NCBI GenBank assembly: GCA_026401035.1
Contig: JAPLNR010000034.1
Coordinates: forward strand, 1-64,000
Length of the DNA: 64,000 nucleotides
Direction: 5' to 3'
DNA from: Planctomycetia bacterium
Lineage (GTDB): Bacteria; Planctomycetota; Planctomycetia; Pirellulales; UBA1268
Shown here: piece after piece, positions 34,590 to 42,864 of the stretch
How positions within the stretch are numbered: position 1 is the stretch's first letter
Layout of the letters: each line of letters begins with the position of its first letter
The notes under the pieces: model-generated
The model's input: only the letters and a program-made list of their open reading frames with translations
The model's database searches: none
Told to the model about the DNA's origin: nothing
Made by a program: the position numbers and the translations under genes

Positions 34590-35810
34590 ATGGCGACGAT
34601 CGCCGTCCTCGGTACGCTCGACACGAAAGGCCGCGAACATGCGTTCGTGGCTGAAAAAATCCGCAGCCGCGGACATCGGCCCCTGCTGATCGACGTCGGC
34701 ACCGGGGAACCGCCCACGGTCGTCCCGGACATTTTCCGGGAGGATGTGGCGCAGGCCGCGGCAGTCGATCTCGCGAAGCTCATCGCGGAGCGGGACCGCG
34801 GTGCATGCGTGTCGGCGATGGCGAAGGCCGCCCCCCGGCTACTCGAGCAGCTGCTCGCCGCGGGCCGCATCGACGGCGTGATCTCGCTCGGCGGCGGTGG
34901 CGGCACGGCGATCGCGTCAGCCGCGATGCAGGCGCTGCCGATCGGCTTTCCAAAATTGATCGTCTCCACGCTCGCCAGCGGCAACACGGCCCATTACGTC
35001 GGCACGAAGGACATCGTGATGATGCCCGCCGTCGTCGACGTGCAGGGGCTCAACCGGATCTCCAGGACGATCCTCTCCCGTGCGGCCGGCGCGATCTGCG
35101 GCATGGTCGAGGCCGACGTGGCCGTTGAACATGAAAAGCCGCTTATCGTCGCGAGCATGTTCGGCAACACGACCAAGTGCATCGAGGCGGCGGTCCCGAT
35201 TCTCGAGCGGGCTGGCTACGAGGTGCTCGTCTTTCCCGCGACGGGCACCGGCGGCCGGGCGATGGAGGCGCTCATCGAGAGCGGTCTCGTGGCCGGCGTG
35301 CTCGACGTCACGACGACCGAGCTGGCTGACGAGCTCGTCGGGGGCGTGCTCACCGCGGGCCCCACCCGGCTCGATGCCGCGGCGAAACTCGGTGTGCCGG
35401 CCATCGTCGTGCCCGGCTGCCTCGACATGGTGAACTTCGGCGAGCGTTCCTCCGTGCCGGAGAAGTTCCGCGGCCGCACGTTCTATGTCCACAACCCGCA
35501 GGTGACGCTCATGCGGACGACGGCGGCAGAGTGTGCGGAGTTGGGCAGGATCGTGGCCACCAAGGTCAACGCCTACTCCGCGGCCGTGACGGTGCTGATC
35601 CCGCGCGGCGGGATCAGCGTGATCAGCGGCCCAGGCGGGCCATTCCACGATCCCGAAGCCGATGCCGCCCTGTTTCAAGCACTCGAAAGCGGCCTGCGGC
35701 CCGACATCCCGGTCGTCACCCTCGATGAAGGCATCAACGACCCCGCCTTTGCCCGCAGTTGTGCCGAGGCCCTGCTCGACAACATCCGACTGGCAGCCAC
35801 GAAGCGCTGA
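34590..35810 (+). CDS. Tm-1-like ATP-binding domain protein (UPF0261)
   Basis: A 406-residue protein. It starts IAVLGTLDTKGREHAFV, a nucleotide-binding Rossmann-like beginning, followed by SLGGGGGTAIASAAM, STLASGNTAHYVGTKDI and SMFGNTTKCIEAA in the first domain, then FPATGTGGRAMEALI, GVLDVTTTELADELVGG, VPGCLDMVNFG and PRGGISVISGPGGPFHDP in the second. This is the two-domain UPF0261 layout of the plant Tm-1 N-terminal region. Its partner in many genomes is the PEP-hydrolase family, here the gene 4 bp upstream. The physiological substrate in bacteria is not known. The track start at 34476 overlaps the upstream gene; ATG 34590 is the start. Confidence 0.88.
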   Translation: MATIAVLGTLDTKGREHAFVAEKIRSRGHRPLLIDVGTGEPPTVVPDIFREDVAQAAAVDLAKLIAERDRGACVSAMAKAAPRLLEQLLAAGRIDGVISLGGGGGTAIASAAMQALPIGFPKLIVSTLASGNTAHYVGTKDIVMMPAVVDVQGLNRISRTILSRAAGAICGMVEADVAVEHEKPLIVASMFGNTTKCIEAAVPILERAGYEVLVFPATGTGGRAMEALIESGLVAGVLDVTTTELADELVGGVLTAGPTRLDAAAKLGVPAIVVPGCLDMVNFGERSSVPEKFRGRTFYVHNPQVTLMRTTAAECAELGRIVATKVNAYSAAVTVLIPRGGISVISGPGGPFHDPEADAALFQALESGLRPDIPVVTLDEGINDPAFARSCAEALLDNIRLAATKR

Positions 35811-35857
35811 GACATTTCACGTCATCCATCACGGTCACCACGAAGCGGAGATACGCA

Positions 35858-36169
35858 ATGCCCCAGGTCAAACATTACGGCGTCTTCCAGTTCAAGCCGG
35901 AGGTGACGCCCGCGGAGATCGCGACCTGCTTCCGCGAGATGGCGGGCATGGTGGGCCGGATTCCGGGACTGCTCGACTTCGCCCACGGCCCCTACGACAG
36001 CGCGGAGGGACTCAATGACGGCTTCACACACGGCTTCATCATGACGTTCGAAAGCCCGCAGGCCCGCGACGAGTATCTCCCGCACCCGGAACACGAGCGG
36101 GTGAAGGCAATCGTTGTGCCCTGCCTTGGCCGGGTCACCGTATTCGACTTCAACATGCCTTCGGCCTGA
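35858..36169 (+). CDS. Dabb (stress-responsive A/B barrel) family protein
   Basis: A 103-residue ferredoxin-like alpha+beta barrel. KHYGVFQFKPEVTPAEI opens the first strand-helix unit, IPGLLDFAHGP and HGFIMTFESPQARDEYLPHPEHERV are the hallmark second half, and VTVFDFNMP closes it. CGGAG lies seven bases before ATG 35858. Such dimeric proteins are small-molecule-binding or cyclase-like enzymes, and adjacent genes suggest a role in the same catabolic pathway. It is followed by the heme-protein gene after 21 bp. Confidence 0.85.
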   Translation: MPQVKHYGVFQFKPEVTPAEIATCFREMAGMVGRIPGLLDFAHGPYDSAEGLNDGFTHGFIMTFESPQARDEYLPHPEHERVKAIVVPCLGRVTVFDFNMPSA

Positions 36170-36190
36170 TCTTCTATCTCGAGGTGCTCC

Positions 36191-39100
36191 ATGCGTTACG
36201 CACTTATGCTCATCGCCTGCCTTGCCGCGATCGTCGTCCGGGCCGACGAGCCTCGGCCGCTTTTCGACGGGAAGACACTGGACGGCTGGGAAGTCCGGGA
36301 CGACGAACGGAAATGGTGGAGGGCGGCCGACGGCATGATCGTGGGGGGATCGCTTGCGGAGAAGGTGCCGCATAACACGTTCCTGGCCACGAATGATTCG
36401 TTCGGGAATTTTGAGCTCTCGCTCAAGATCCGCATCCGTGGCGGCGGTGGTTTCATCAATTCCGGCATCCAGATCCGCAGTACCCGCGTGCCAAACTCAC
36501 ACGAGATGAAGGGCTACCAGGTCGACGCCGGCCCCGGCTGGTGGGGCAAGCTCTACGACGAGTCCCGCCGCAACAAGGTGATCGGCGAGCCCAAGGATGC
36601 GAAGGCGGTCGCCGCCGCGATCAAGGAGGGCGACTGGAACGAATACAAGATCCGCGCGGAAGGCCCGGCGATCCGGTCGTGGATCAATGGCGTCGCGGCC
36701 CTCGACTATGTCGAGCAGGATGCGGCGATTCCCCTCACCGGCCAGATCGGGATCCAGGTGCACGGCGGCGGCCAGGCGCTCGTCGAGGTGAAGGACATCA
36801 CGATCAAGAGCGTCGCGGCCACGCCGTCGGCTGGCGGGATGAAAGCCGGCAATGCCGTTCAGTCGGTGCCGCTCTCCGCGGTGGACGAGGCCAGGCAGTT
36901 CACACTTGCCGAAGGGTTCACGGCCGAGCTGGTGCTCGAGGAGAGCACCGACACGGCCAACCCCCATGGCAAGTTCGTGGCACTGGCGTTCGACGCCCGG
37001 GGACGGCTCTGGACGACGACGGCGATCGAGTATCCCCTCGATGGCAACGAGAGCCCGGAGGCGTCGCGGCGGCTGTTCGCGGCGGGCGGCCGCGACAAGG
37101 TGCTCGTCGTCGATGACCCGTGGGCGGCGCAGCCGTCACCGCCGCGGGTGTTTGCCGAGGGGCTCGCGATGCCACTCGGCGTGCTGCCGTATCGCGATGG
37201 CGCGCTCGTGCAATATGGCCCCGAGATCCGGTTCTACCGCGACACGAATGGCGACGGCCGAGCCGATGGCCACGAGACCGTGCTCGAGGGCTTCGGCGTG
37301 CAGGACTCGCACCTCTTCCCGCACCAGTTCACGCGGGTGCCGGGCGGCTGGATCCTGCTGGCCCAGGGGGCGTTTAACAAATCGGCCGTGAAGCGGCCGG
37401 GTGACGCGCCGTTCGCGGATGGCGGGAAGGAGGTGCCGTTCGTGGCCTGCAAGCTGGGGCGGTTCAAGCCCGACGGGTCGGCGTTTGAGTCGCTCACGGC
37501 CGGCCCCAACAACATCTGGGGCCTGACCATCTCGCGCGAGGGGGAAACGTGGCTCCAGGAAGCCAACGACATGGGATTCCCGATCTTCCCCTATGAGCCC
37601 GGGGTTTATGTGCCCACCCTCTCGCCGGACCGGCTCCGTTCCTACCAGCCGTTGATGCCGGCGCCGCTGGGGCCGCCGCAGATGGGGGGCAGCGGTCTGA
37701 GCGGACTCGCTCTCGCGGATGACGCCGACGGCTGGCCTGGCCCCTGGGGCGCTGGTCCAGGCGCGACGCCGGACGAGCGGGTGTTTTACGTCGCCAATCC
37801 GATCACCAACCACATCCAGTCGATCATCGCGACGCGGTCGGGCGAACGCTTCACGTATCGCAAGGGACCCAATCTGCTCACGAGCGCCGACAAGGCGTTT
37901 CGCCCGGTCGCCATCCAGTTTGGCCCGGACGGCTGCCTCTACGTGGTCGACTGGTACAATAAGATCATCTCGCACAACGAAGTGCCGCGGAATCATCCCG
38001 ACCGCGACCGTGTCCGCGGCCGGATCTGGCGCATCCGCCATGCCTCGCAGCCGGTGCGGGAGCCGCTGGCCGTCGCGAAGCTGCCGACGGACGAGCTGCC
38101 CAAATACCTCGGCGCCGCGAATGCGCGGATCGCCGACCTCGCCTGGCAGGAGATCGTCGATCGCAAGGCGACGGCGCTCGTGCCGGCGCTCGAGAAGCGG
38201 GCGGCCGACGTGGCTGAGCCGGTCGCAGCCCGCTTGGGCAGCCTCTGGGCCCTCGAAGGACTCGGGGCCGTGCCGCTGCCGCTGCTCGAGAAACTCATCG
38301 CCGACTCGAGTCCCGACCTGCGGCACGAGGCGGTCCGGATCGCCGGCAGCACCTGCTCCGAAGCCGACTTCCGCCGGCTCGCCACGCCACTCGTGCTCGA
38401 CCCGTCGCCGCGGGTGCGGGCAGCGCTGGGCGACGCGCTCCGGCGGATTTCGATCACCGCACCCGACACGATCGCGCTCGTCATGAAGCTCGGCGGCGGC
38501 CGGGCGACGGGCGACGCGTGGACGGTGTATGACCGCGACTTCGAGCGGTATCTCGCCCGCTGGGCCTTGGAAAAGCCCGCCAACGCAGTCGCCGCGTTCC
38601 TCGACTCCCCGGCTGGCCGGGCGTTGCCGATCGAAAACCGGCTGCTCGCGACGTTGGCCCTCGAGCCGCAGGCGGCCGCTGTGGCACTGGTGAAACTGCT
38701 TCCGGCTATCCAGCGGCCTCTCGACACGGAAGAGGTGCGCACGCTCGCCGCGCAGGCCGACGTGCCGGAGGTGGCCGCCGCGATCGAGCGACTGGCTCTC
38801 GAGCCCGCGTCGCGGGCCGCGACCCTGCGTTCGCTGCTTGCGTTTCGCACGAGCCTCACGAATCCCGGCATCGATTCCGTCGTCGCGAAGGCCACGGCCG
38901 CGATCCTCGGTGAGGGCGTGGGGGGCCACGACGCGGCACTCGGGATCGAGCTCGCCGGGGCTTACAAGCTGCGGTCGCTCGAACCGCAGGTGGGAAAGGT
39001 GATTGCCGACCCGGATGCTGCCTCCGAGCAGAAGCGGGCGGCGATCCGCTGCCTGCGGGAGATGGGCGCCATGAGCGTCGGCACCATGCAGATGCTCCTG

Positions 39101-40474
39101 TCGGCCACTGCGGCGGCCGATCCGCTGCTCCGCTCCGATGTAATCACGGCGTGTGCTGACTCGCGCGATCCGGCCACGTGCGCAGCGCTGGTCGCGGCCT
39201 GGGACGACCTGCCATTTGACGCGCGGCCGGCGGCAGCCGCCGGCTTGGCCCGGCACCGCGAGGGCGCGCAGGCGCTCGTGGCCGCGATCGATGCCGGTGA
39301 CATCGACGCCGCCACGCTGCCGATCGCGGTGCTGGCCGATATGCGACTCGTGCTCCCGAAGGACACGCGGTTGGAAAAACTCTGGAGCGAGCTGACGGCC
39401 GGCGCGCCCCGCGTGCTCCGGTTGAGCGGGGCAGATGCCGAAGCGGGCCCGACCGTGTCGCTCGACGGGCCGTTCACGGTCGAGGCCTGGGTGAATCTCG
39501 AAGCCCCGATCGACGCCGTTGACAGTCTGCTGGCAGCCGACAGCCTCATCGACATGAATTTTTGTGACGGCCGGTTCCGCATCTGGACGAAGCAGCATGG
39601 CGATATCGCCGTCGCGAAGTCGAAAACTACGCCCGACTCGTGGACCCACTACGCGGTCAGTCGCGACAACGAGGGGAAGTTTCGGATCTACGTCGATGGC
39701 GAACTCGACGCCGAAAGTGCGACCCGAGAGACGATCCCCTACCCCGGCGTGCGGATTGGCTACAGCACGCCGCGGGGCAAGAACAGGGGCACGCAGGGGC
39801 GGATCACGGAGTTCCGCGTTTGGAACCAGGCCCGCACCGCCGACGAGATCCGCGTGGACCTAGACCGCAGCTTCGCGGGCGACGACGACAGGCCGCCGAG
39901 CCTCGTCTCGTTTCATGGCGGGTCGTCATGGGGCGAGGTCGCCGGTGGCGCCCGTGTGGAACCGTCCCTTGATGCGCCGAAGCTCATCACGGCGGCCGAA
40001 CTGGAGCTACGGATGGAGAAGTTTGCGAAGTTCCGCGCGCTGGCGGAGTCAGGGGGCGACGCGGCGAAGGGTCAGGTCTTGTTCGCGGCCAAGTGTCTGG
40101 CCTGCCACCAGCAGGGTGGTCAGGGGGGCAAGGTCGGCCCTGCCCTCGATGGCCTCGGCATCACCGGCGTGGAAGCGATCCTCCGCAACGTGCTCACACC
40201 CAACGCGGCAATGGAGGGGGGCTATCGCATTTTCCGCGTCGTGACCAAGGACGGCCGCATCGTTCAAGGACTTCTCGTCTCCCGCGATGCCGACGCGATC
40301 GTGCTGCGTCAGCCGAACACGGCCGACATGCGGATACCCTCCCGAGATATCGCCCAGGCGGACTTCACCGGTATCTCGATCATGCCCGAGGGCCTGCTCG
40401 AATCGATGCCGGCGGTGGATGTCACGGATCTCTTCGCCCATCTCAAGTCGCTGACCACGCCCCCTGCGCGATAA
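36191..40474 (+). CDS. Giant secreted DUF1080 / PVC-type dehydrogenase / heme c protein
   Basis: A 1427-residue protein. Signal peptide (residues 1-17); DUF1080 (now described as 3-keto-disaccharide hydrolase) about 20-200 (LFDGKTLDGWE, INSGIQIRS, GYQVDAGPGWWGKLYDESRR); a PVC-type sugar-dehydrogenase-like propeller about 225-615 (ARGRLWTTTAIEYP, DTNGDGRADG, GPDGCLYVVDWYN); HEAT-like helical repeats about 620-1060; a LamG-like lectin fold about 1090-1230 (FTVEAWVNLE, WTHYAVSRDNEGKFRIYVDG); and a C-terminal cytochrome c domain with CLACH near residue 1303. The combination points to oxidation and hydrolysis of a glycan-derived sugar outside the cytoplasm. GAGGTG precedes ATG 36191. Probably the last gene of the AraC-controlled operon. 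Confidence 0.92.
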   Translation: MRYALMLIACLAAIVVRADEPRPLFDGKTLDGWEVRDDERKWWRAADGMIVGGSLAEKVPHNTFLATNDSFGNFELSLKIRIRGGGGFINSGIQIRSTRVPNSHEMKGYQVDAGPGWWGKLYDESRRNKVIGEPKDAKAVAAAIKEGDWNEYKIRAEGPAIRSWINGVAALDYVEQDAAIPLTGQIGIQVHGGGQALVEVKDITIKSVAATPSAGGMKAGNAVQSVPLSAVDEARQFTLAEGFTAELVLEESTDTANPHGKFVALAFDARGRLWTTTAIEYPLDGNESPEASRRLFAAGGRDKVLVVDDPWAAQPSPPRVFAEGLAMPLGVLPYRDGALVQYGPEIRFYRDTNGDGRADGHETVLEGFGVQDSHLFPHQFTRVPGGWILLAQGAFNKSAVKRPGDAPFADGGKEVPFVACKLGRFKPDGSAFESLTAGPNNIWGLTISREGETWLQEANDMGFPIFPYEPGVYVPTLSPDRLRSYQPLMPAPLGPPQMGGSGLSGLALADDADGWPGPWGAGPGATPDERVFYVANPITNHIQSIIATRSGERFTYRKGPNLLTSADKAFRPVAIQFGPDGCLYVVDWYNKIISHNEVPRNHPDRDRVRGRIWRIRHASQPVREPLAVAKLPTDELPKYLGAANARIADLAWQEIVDRKATALVPALEKRAADVAEPVAARLGSLWALEGLGAVPLPLLEKLIADSSPDLRHEAVRIAGSTCSEADFRRLATPLVLDPSPRVRAALGDALRRISITAPDTIALVMKLGGGRATGDAWTVYDRDFERYLARWALEKPANAVAAFLDSPAGRALPIENRLLATLALEPQAAAVALVKLLPAIQRPLDTEEVRTLAAQADVPEVAAAIERLALEPASRAATLRSLLAFRTSLTNPGIDSVVAKATAAILGEGVGGHDAALGIELAGAYKLRSLEPQVGKVIADPDAASEQKRAAIRCLREMGAMSVGTMQMLLSATAAADPLLRSDVITACADSRDPATCAALVAAWDDLPFDARPAAAAGLARHREGAQALVAAIDAGDIDAATLPIAVLADMRLVLPKDTRLEKLWSELTAGAPRVLRLSGADAEAGPTVSLDGPFTVEAWVNLEAPIDAVDSLLAADSLIDMNFCDGRFRIWTKQHGDIAVAKSKTTPDSWTHYAVSRDNEGKFRIYVDGELDAESATRETIPYPGVRIGYSTPRGKNRGTQGRITEFRVWNQARTADEIRVDLDRSFAGDDDRPPSLVSFHGGSSWGEVAGGARVEPSLDAPKLITAAELELRMEKFAKFRALAESGGDAAKGQVLFAAKCLACHQQGGQGGKVGPALDGLGITGVEAILRNVLTPNAAMEGGYRIFRVVTKDGRIVQGLLVSRDADAIVLRQPNTADMRIPSRDIAQADFTGISIMPEGLLESMPAVDVTDLFAHLKSLTTPPAR

Positions 40475-40497
40475 ACGATGGCCCGCAACGGCCCGGC

Positions 40498-40749
40498 TCA
40501 GCCCTGCAACTGCTCGGCGAGTTGCTCGAGTGGTACGCCCTTCGTCTCGGGCACCATCGTGAGCACCCAAAGCAGCTGCAGCATCATCATGCCGGCGAAG
40601 AAAGCGAAGATGCGGGCCGAAACGTATGAGAAGCTTTGCGTGGCGAAGGCCCAGGCGCAGAGACCAAGCGACACGATGTAGCCCAGCGACCCGATGAGCA
40701 GCAGCGTCCGCCTGCCCGCGCCTTGATTATTGGAGCCAAGTCGATCCAT
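40498..40749 (-). pseudogene. C-terminal remnant of an MFS sugar porter
   Basis: An 83-residue ORF that ends in VPETKGVPLEQLAEQL, the typical C-terminal signature of the sugar porter family, and contains the last two membrane helices (LLLIGSLGYIVSLGLCAWAF, IFAFFAGMMMLQLLWVL). DRLG...GRRTLLLIGS is the conserved mid-protein loop, so roughly the first 80% of a transporter of 400-500 residues is missing. An in-frame TGA stands directly before the ATG. The remnant lies between the glycan-degradation-like gene and the FG-GAP gene, which fits an ancestral transporter that was lost. Confidence 0.7.
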
Positions 40750-40785
40750 TCAGTAGGCTTATGCCAACAACCCTGGAGGTGCTTC

Positions 40786-42045
40786 ATGACCGTGGCCCAC
40801 GTATGCATACGATCGAACCTGTCTCGCAGCATTTTCCTGCTGGCCACCGCCGCCAGCATGGTCGCGGCATTCGCCCCTGCCGTCTTGGCGGAGCCCGGCG
40901 TCGCCTTCGAGAAGAAGGTGCTCACCGACAAGTTCCACGCCGAGGCCGCGGGCATCGGCGACCTCGACAAGGACGGGCACCCTGACGCCGTGTACGGCCC
41001 ATACTGGTATGCCGGCCCTGCGTTCACCGAACGGTTCGAGATCTACCCGCCCAAGGACTTCGATCCCAACCAATACTCCAACAACTTCATGACCGCCGTC
41101 GCCGACGTCGATGGCGATGGCCACCTCGACGTGCTCGTCAACGAGTGGCCCGGCAAGCCAGTGCACTGGTTCAAGAACCCGGGCGGCCGCGGTAAGCCTG
41201 ACGGTCAAGCTGGAACGTGGGCGAAGCATCTCGCACACCCGGTCGTCGATAACGAGTCGCCCAATTGGCTCGACGTGACGGGTGACGGCCAGGCCGAACT
41301 CGTCTTCCACACCGCCGGCGTGCTCGGGTTCGCGAAGCCCTCCGAGAAGACCGGCGTGGAACGCTGGACGTTCACCCCCTGCACCGCCCCGGAACGCTGG
41401 GGCCAGTATCAGCACGGCCTCGGCGTGGGCGACGTCAACGGCGACGGCCGGCCCGACCTGCTCATGCAGGGCGGCTGGTGGGAGCAGCCCGCAGCCAGCC
41501 CCGCCACCGAGACGCCTCCGGTTTGGGAAAAACATCCCGCCAACTTCGGCCAGGGCGGCGCCCAGATGTATGCCCTCGACGTCGACGGTGACGGTGATGC
41601 CGACATCGTCACGAGCCTCTACGGCCACGGCTACGGGCTCTCGTGGTTCGAGCAGGTGCAGAAGGACGGCAAGATCGAGTTCATCGATCGGCCAATCCTC
41701 CCGTCAAAGCCCGAGGAAACGCTCGATGGCGTGCAGTTCTCGCAGCCGCACGCCGTGGCGGTGGTCGATATCGACGGCGACGGGCTCCAAGACATCGTGA
41801 CCGGCAAGCGGTTCTGGGCCCACGGGCCCAAGGGCGACCCCGACCCGGCCGGCACGCCCTTCCTCTACTGGTTCAAGCTCAATCGCACCGGCGGCCAGAT
41901 CACCTGGACGCCCCACAGAATCGACGATGCCTCGGGTGTCGGCACGCAGTTCGCGATCGGCGACTTGAACGGCGACCAGCGGCCCGACATCGTCGTGGGC
42001 AACAAGAAGGGCGGCTTCGTCTTCCTCCAGAAGCCCGCGGGCTGA
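40786..42045 (+). CDS. Secreted FG-GAP/VCBS repeat protein
   Basis: A 419-residue protein with a signal peptide (residues 10-35, ending VLAEPG). At least five calcium-binding-type repeats follow: DLDKDGHPD, DVDGDGHLD, DVNGDGRPD, DVDGDGDAD and DIDGDGLQD, with a last degenerate DLNGDQRPD, giving a beta-propeller like integrin alpha or FG-GAP proteins. TGGAGGTG lies seven bases before ATG 40786. It is probably an extracellular ligand- or polysaccharide-binding protein. It is followed by a hairpin terminator at 42051-42073. Confidence 0.85.
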   Translation: MTVAHVCIRSNLSRSIFLLATAASMVAAFAPAVLAEPGVAFEKKVLTDKFHAEAAGIGDLDKDGHPDAVYGPYWYAGPAFTERFEIYPPKDFDPNQYSNNFMTAVADVDGDGHLDVLVNEWPGKPVHWFKNPGGRGKPDGQAGTWAKHLAHPVVDNESPNWLDVTGDGQAELVFHTAGVLGFAKPSEKTGVERWTFTPCTAPERWGQYQHGLGVGDVNGDGRPDLLMQGGWWEQPAASPATETPPVWEKHPANFGQGGAQMYALDVDGDGDADIVTSLYGHGYGLSWFEQVQKDGKIEFIDRPILPSKPEETLDGVQFSQPHAVAVVDIDGDGLQDIVTGKRFWAHGPKGDPDPAGTPFLYWFKLNRTGGQITWTPHRIDDASGVGTQFAIGDLNGDQRPDIVVGNKKGGFVFLQKPAG

Positions 42046-42050
42046 GACGG

Positions 42051-42073
42051 AAAAAGGTGACAGCCACCTTTTT
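42051..42073. terminator. Bidirectional hairpin terminator with GGTGACAGCCACC core
   Basis: AAAAAGGTG-ACAGC-CACCTTTTT forms a 9-bp stem with a 5-base loop and a T run on both strands. It lies between the convergent FG-GAP gene (stop 42043-42045) and lptB (stop 42077-42079). Its sequence is the outer part of the arm of the inverted-repeat element at 15191-15273. Confidence 0.75.
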
Positions 42074-42076
42074 CAA

Positions 42077-42811
42077 CTAGGCCGCTTCCACGCCGGGGCT
42101 CTCGCCGAAGTAATACTTCTTGGCGTCGGGATTGTTGAGCACTTCCTGCGCCGTGCCGTGGCAGAGCACCTTGCCGGCCCGCACCACGTAGCTGCGATCG
42201 GTGATCGCCAGCGTCTCCCGCTCGCGGTGGTCGGTGATCAGGATCGAGATACCGTCGTCCCGCAGGCCCGTGATGATCTTCTGGATCGAGTGGATCGTGA
42301 CCGGATCGATGCCTGTGAAGGGCTCGTCGAGCAGGATGATCCGCGGCTCGGTCACGAGGCACCGGGCGATCTCGAGCCGCCGCTTCTCGCCGCCGGAGAT
42401 GTAGTGGGCCTTGGACCGCCTGATTTTCTCGATGTCGAACTGTGCGATGAGCTCGTCGCAGCGGCGGCGGCGCTGCTTCCGCTCCATGCCGATGAGCTCC
42501 ATGATCGCAAGCAGGTTTTGCTCGACGGTGAGCTTGCGGAAGACGCTCTGTTCTTGGGCGAGATAGCCCATGCCGCCGTCCCGCGACCGCTTGAACATCG
42601 GCCAGTGGGTGATCTCGGCATCGTCGAGAAGCACCTGGCCGGCGTCGGGCATCACGAGTCCGCAGGTCATCCGGAAGCTCGTCGTCTTACCGGCACCGTT
42701 GGGGCCGAGGAGACCGACGATCTCTCCGGCATCGACGTGAAACGCGACTCCGTCCACCACGCGGCGGCGGCCGTAATTCTTCACGAGTCCATCGACGGAC
42801 AACAGCGGCAT
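42077..42811 (-). CDS. lptB: LPS export ABC transporter ATP-binding protein
   Basis: A 244-residue ABC ATPase: Walker A GPNGAGKTT, Q-loop GYLAQEQSVFRKL, signature ISGGEKRR, Walker B IILLDEPFTGID and the H-loop ITDHRERE. The Q-loop and ITDH region match LptB rather than other ABC ATPases. With LptFGC it pulls lipopolysaccharide out of the inner membrane toward the outer membrane; those partners are not in this window. GGAGGAG lies five bases before ATG 42811. It is 53 bp downstream of the signal peptidase gene on the same strand. Confidence 0.9.
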   Translation of the reverse strand: MPLLSVDGLVKNYGRRRVVDGVAFHVDAGEIVGLLGPNGAGKTTSFRMTCGLVMPDAGQVLLDDAEITHWPMFKRSRDGGMGYLAQEQSVFRKLTVEQNLLAIMELIGMERKQRRRRCDELIAQFDIEKIRRSKAHYISGGEKRRLEIARCLVTEPRIILLDEPFTGIDPVTIHSIQKIITGLRDDGISILITDHRERETLAITDRSYVVRAGKVLCHGTAQEVLNNPDAKKYYFGESPGVEAA

Positions 42812-42864
42812 GTGGCTCCTCCGTGAGCACGCAACTGGCCGCGGAGAAATCGTTCCGCGGCCGG

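Noticed and set aside
37136-39649. 837-residue minus-strand ORF
   Set aside because: Shadow of the DUF1080/heme gene, which has clear domains on the plus strand.
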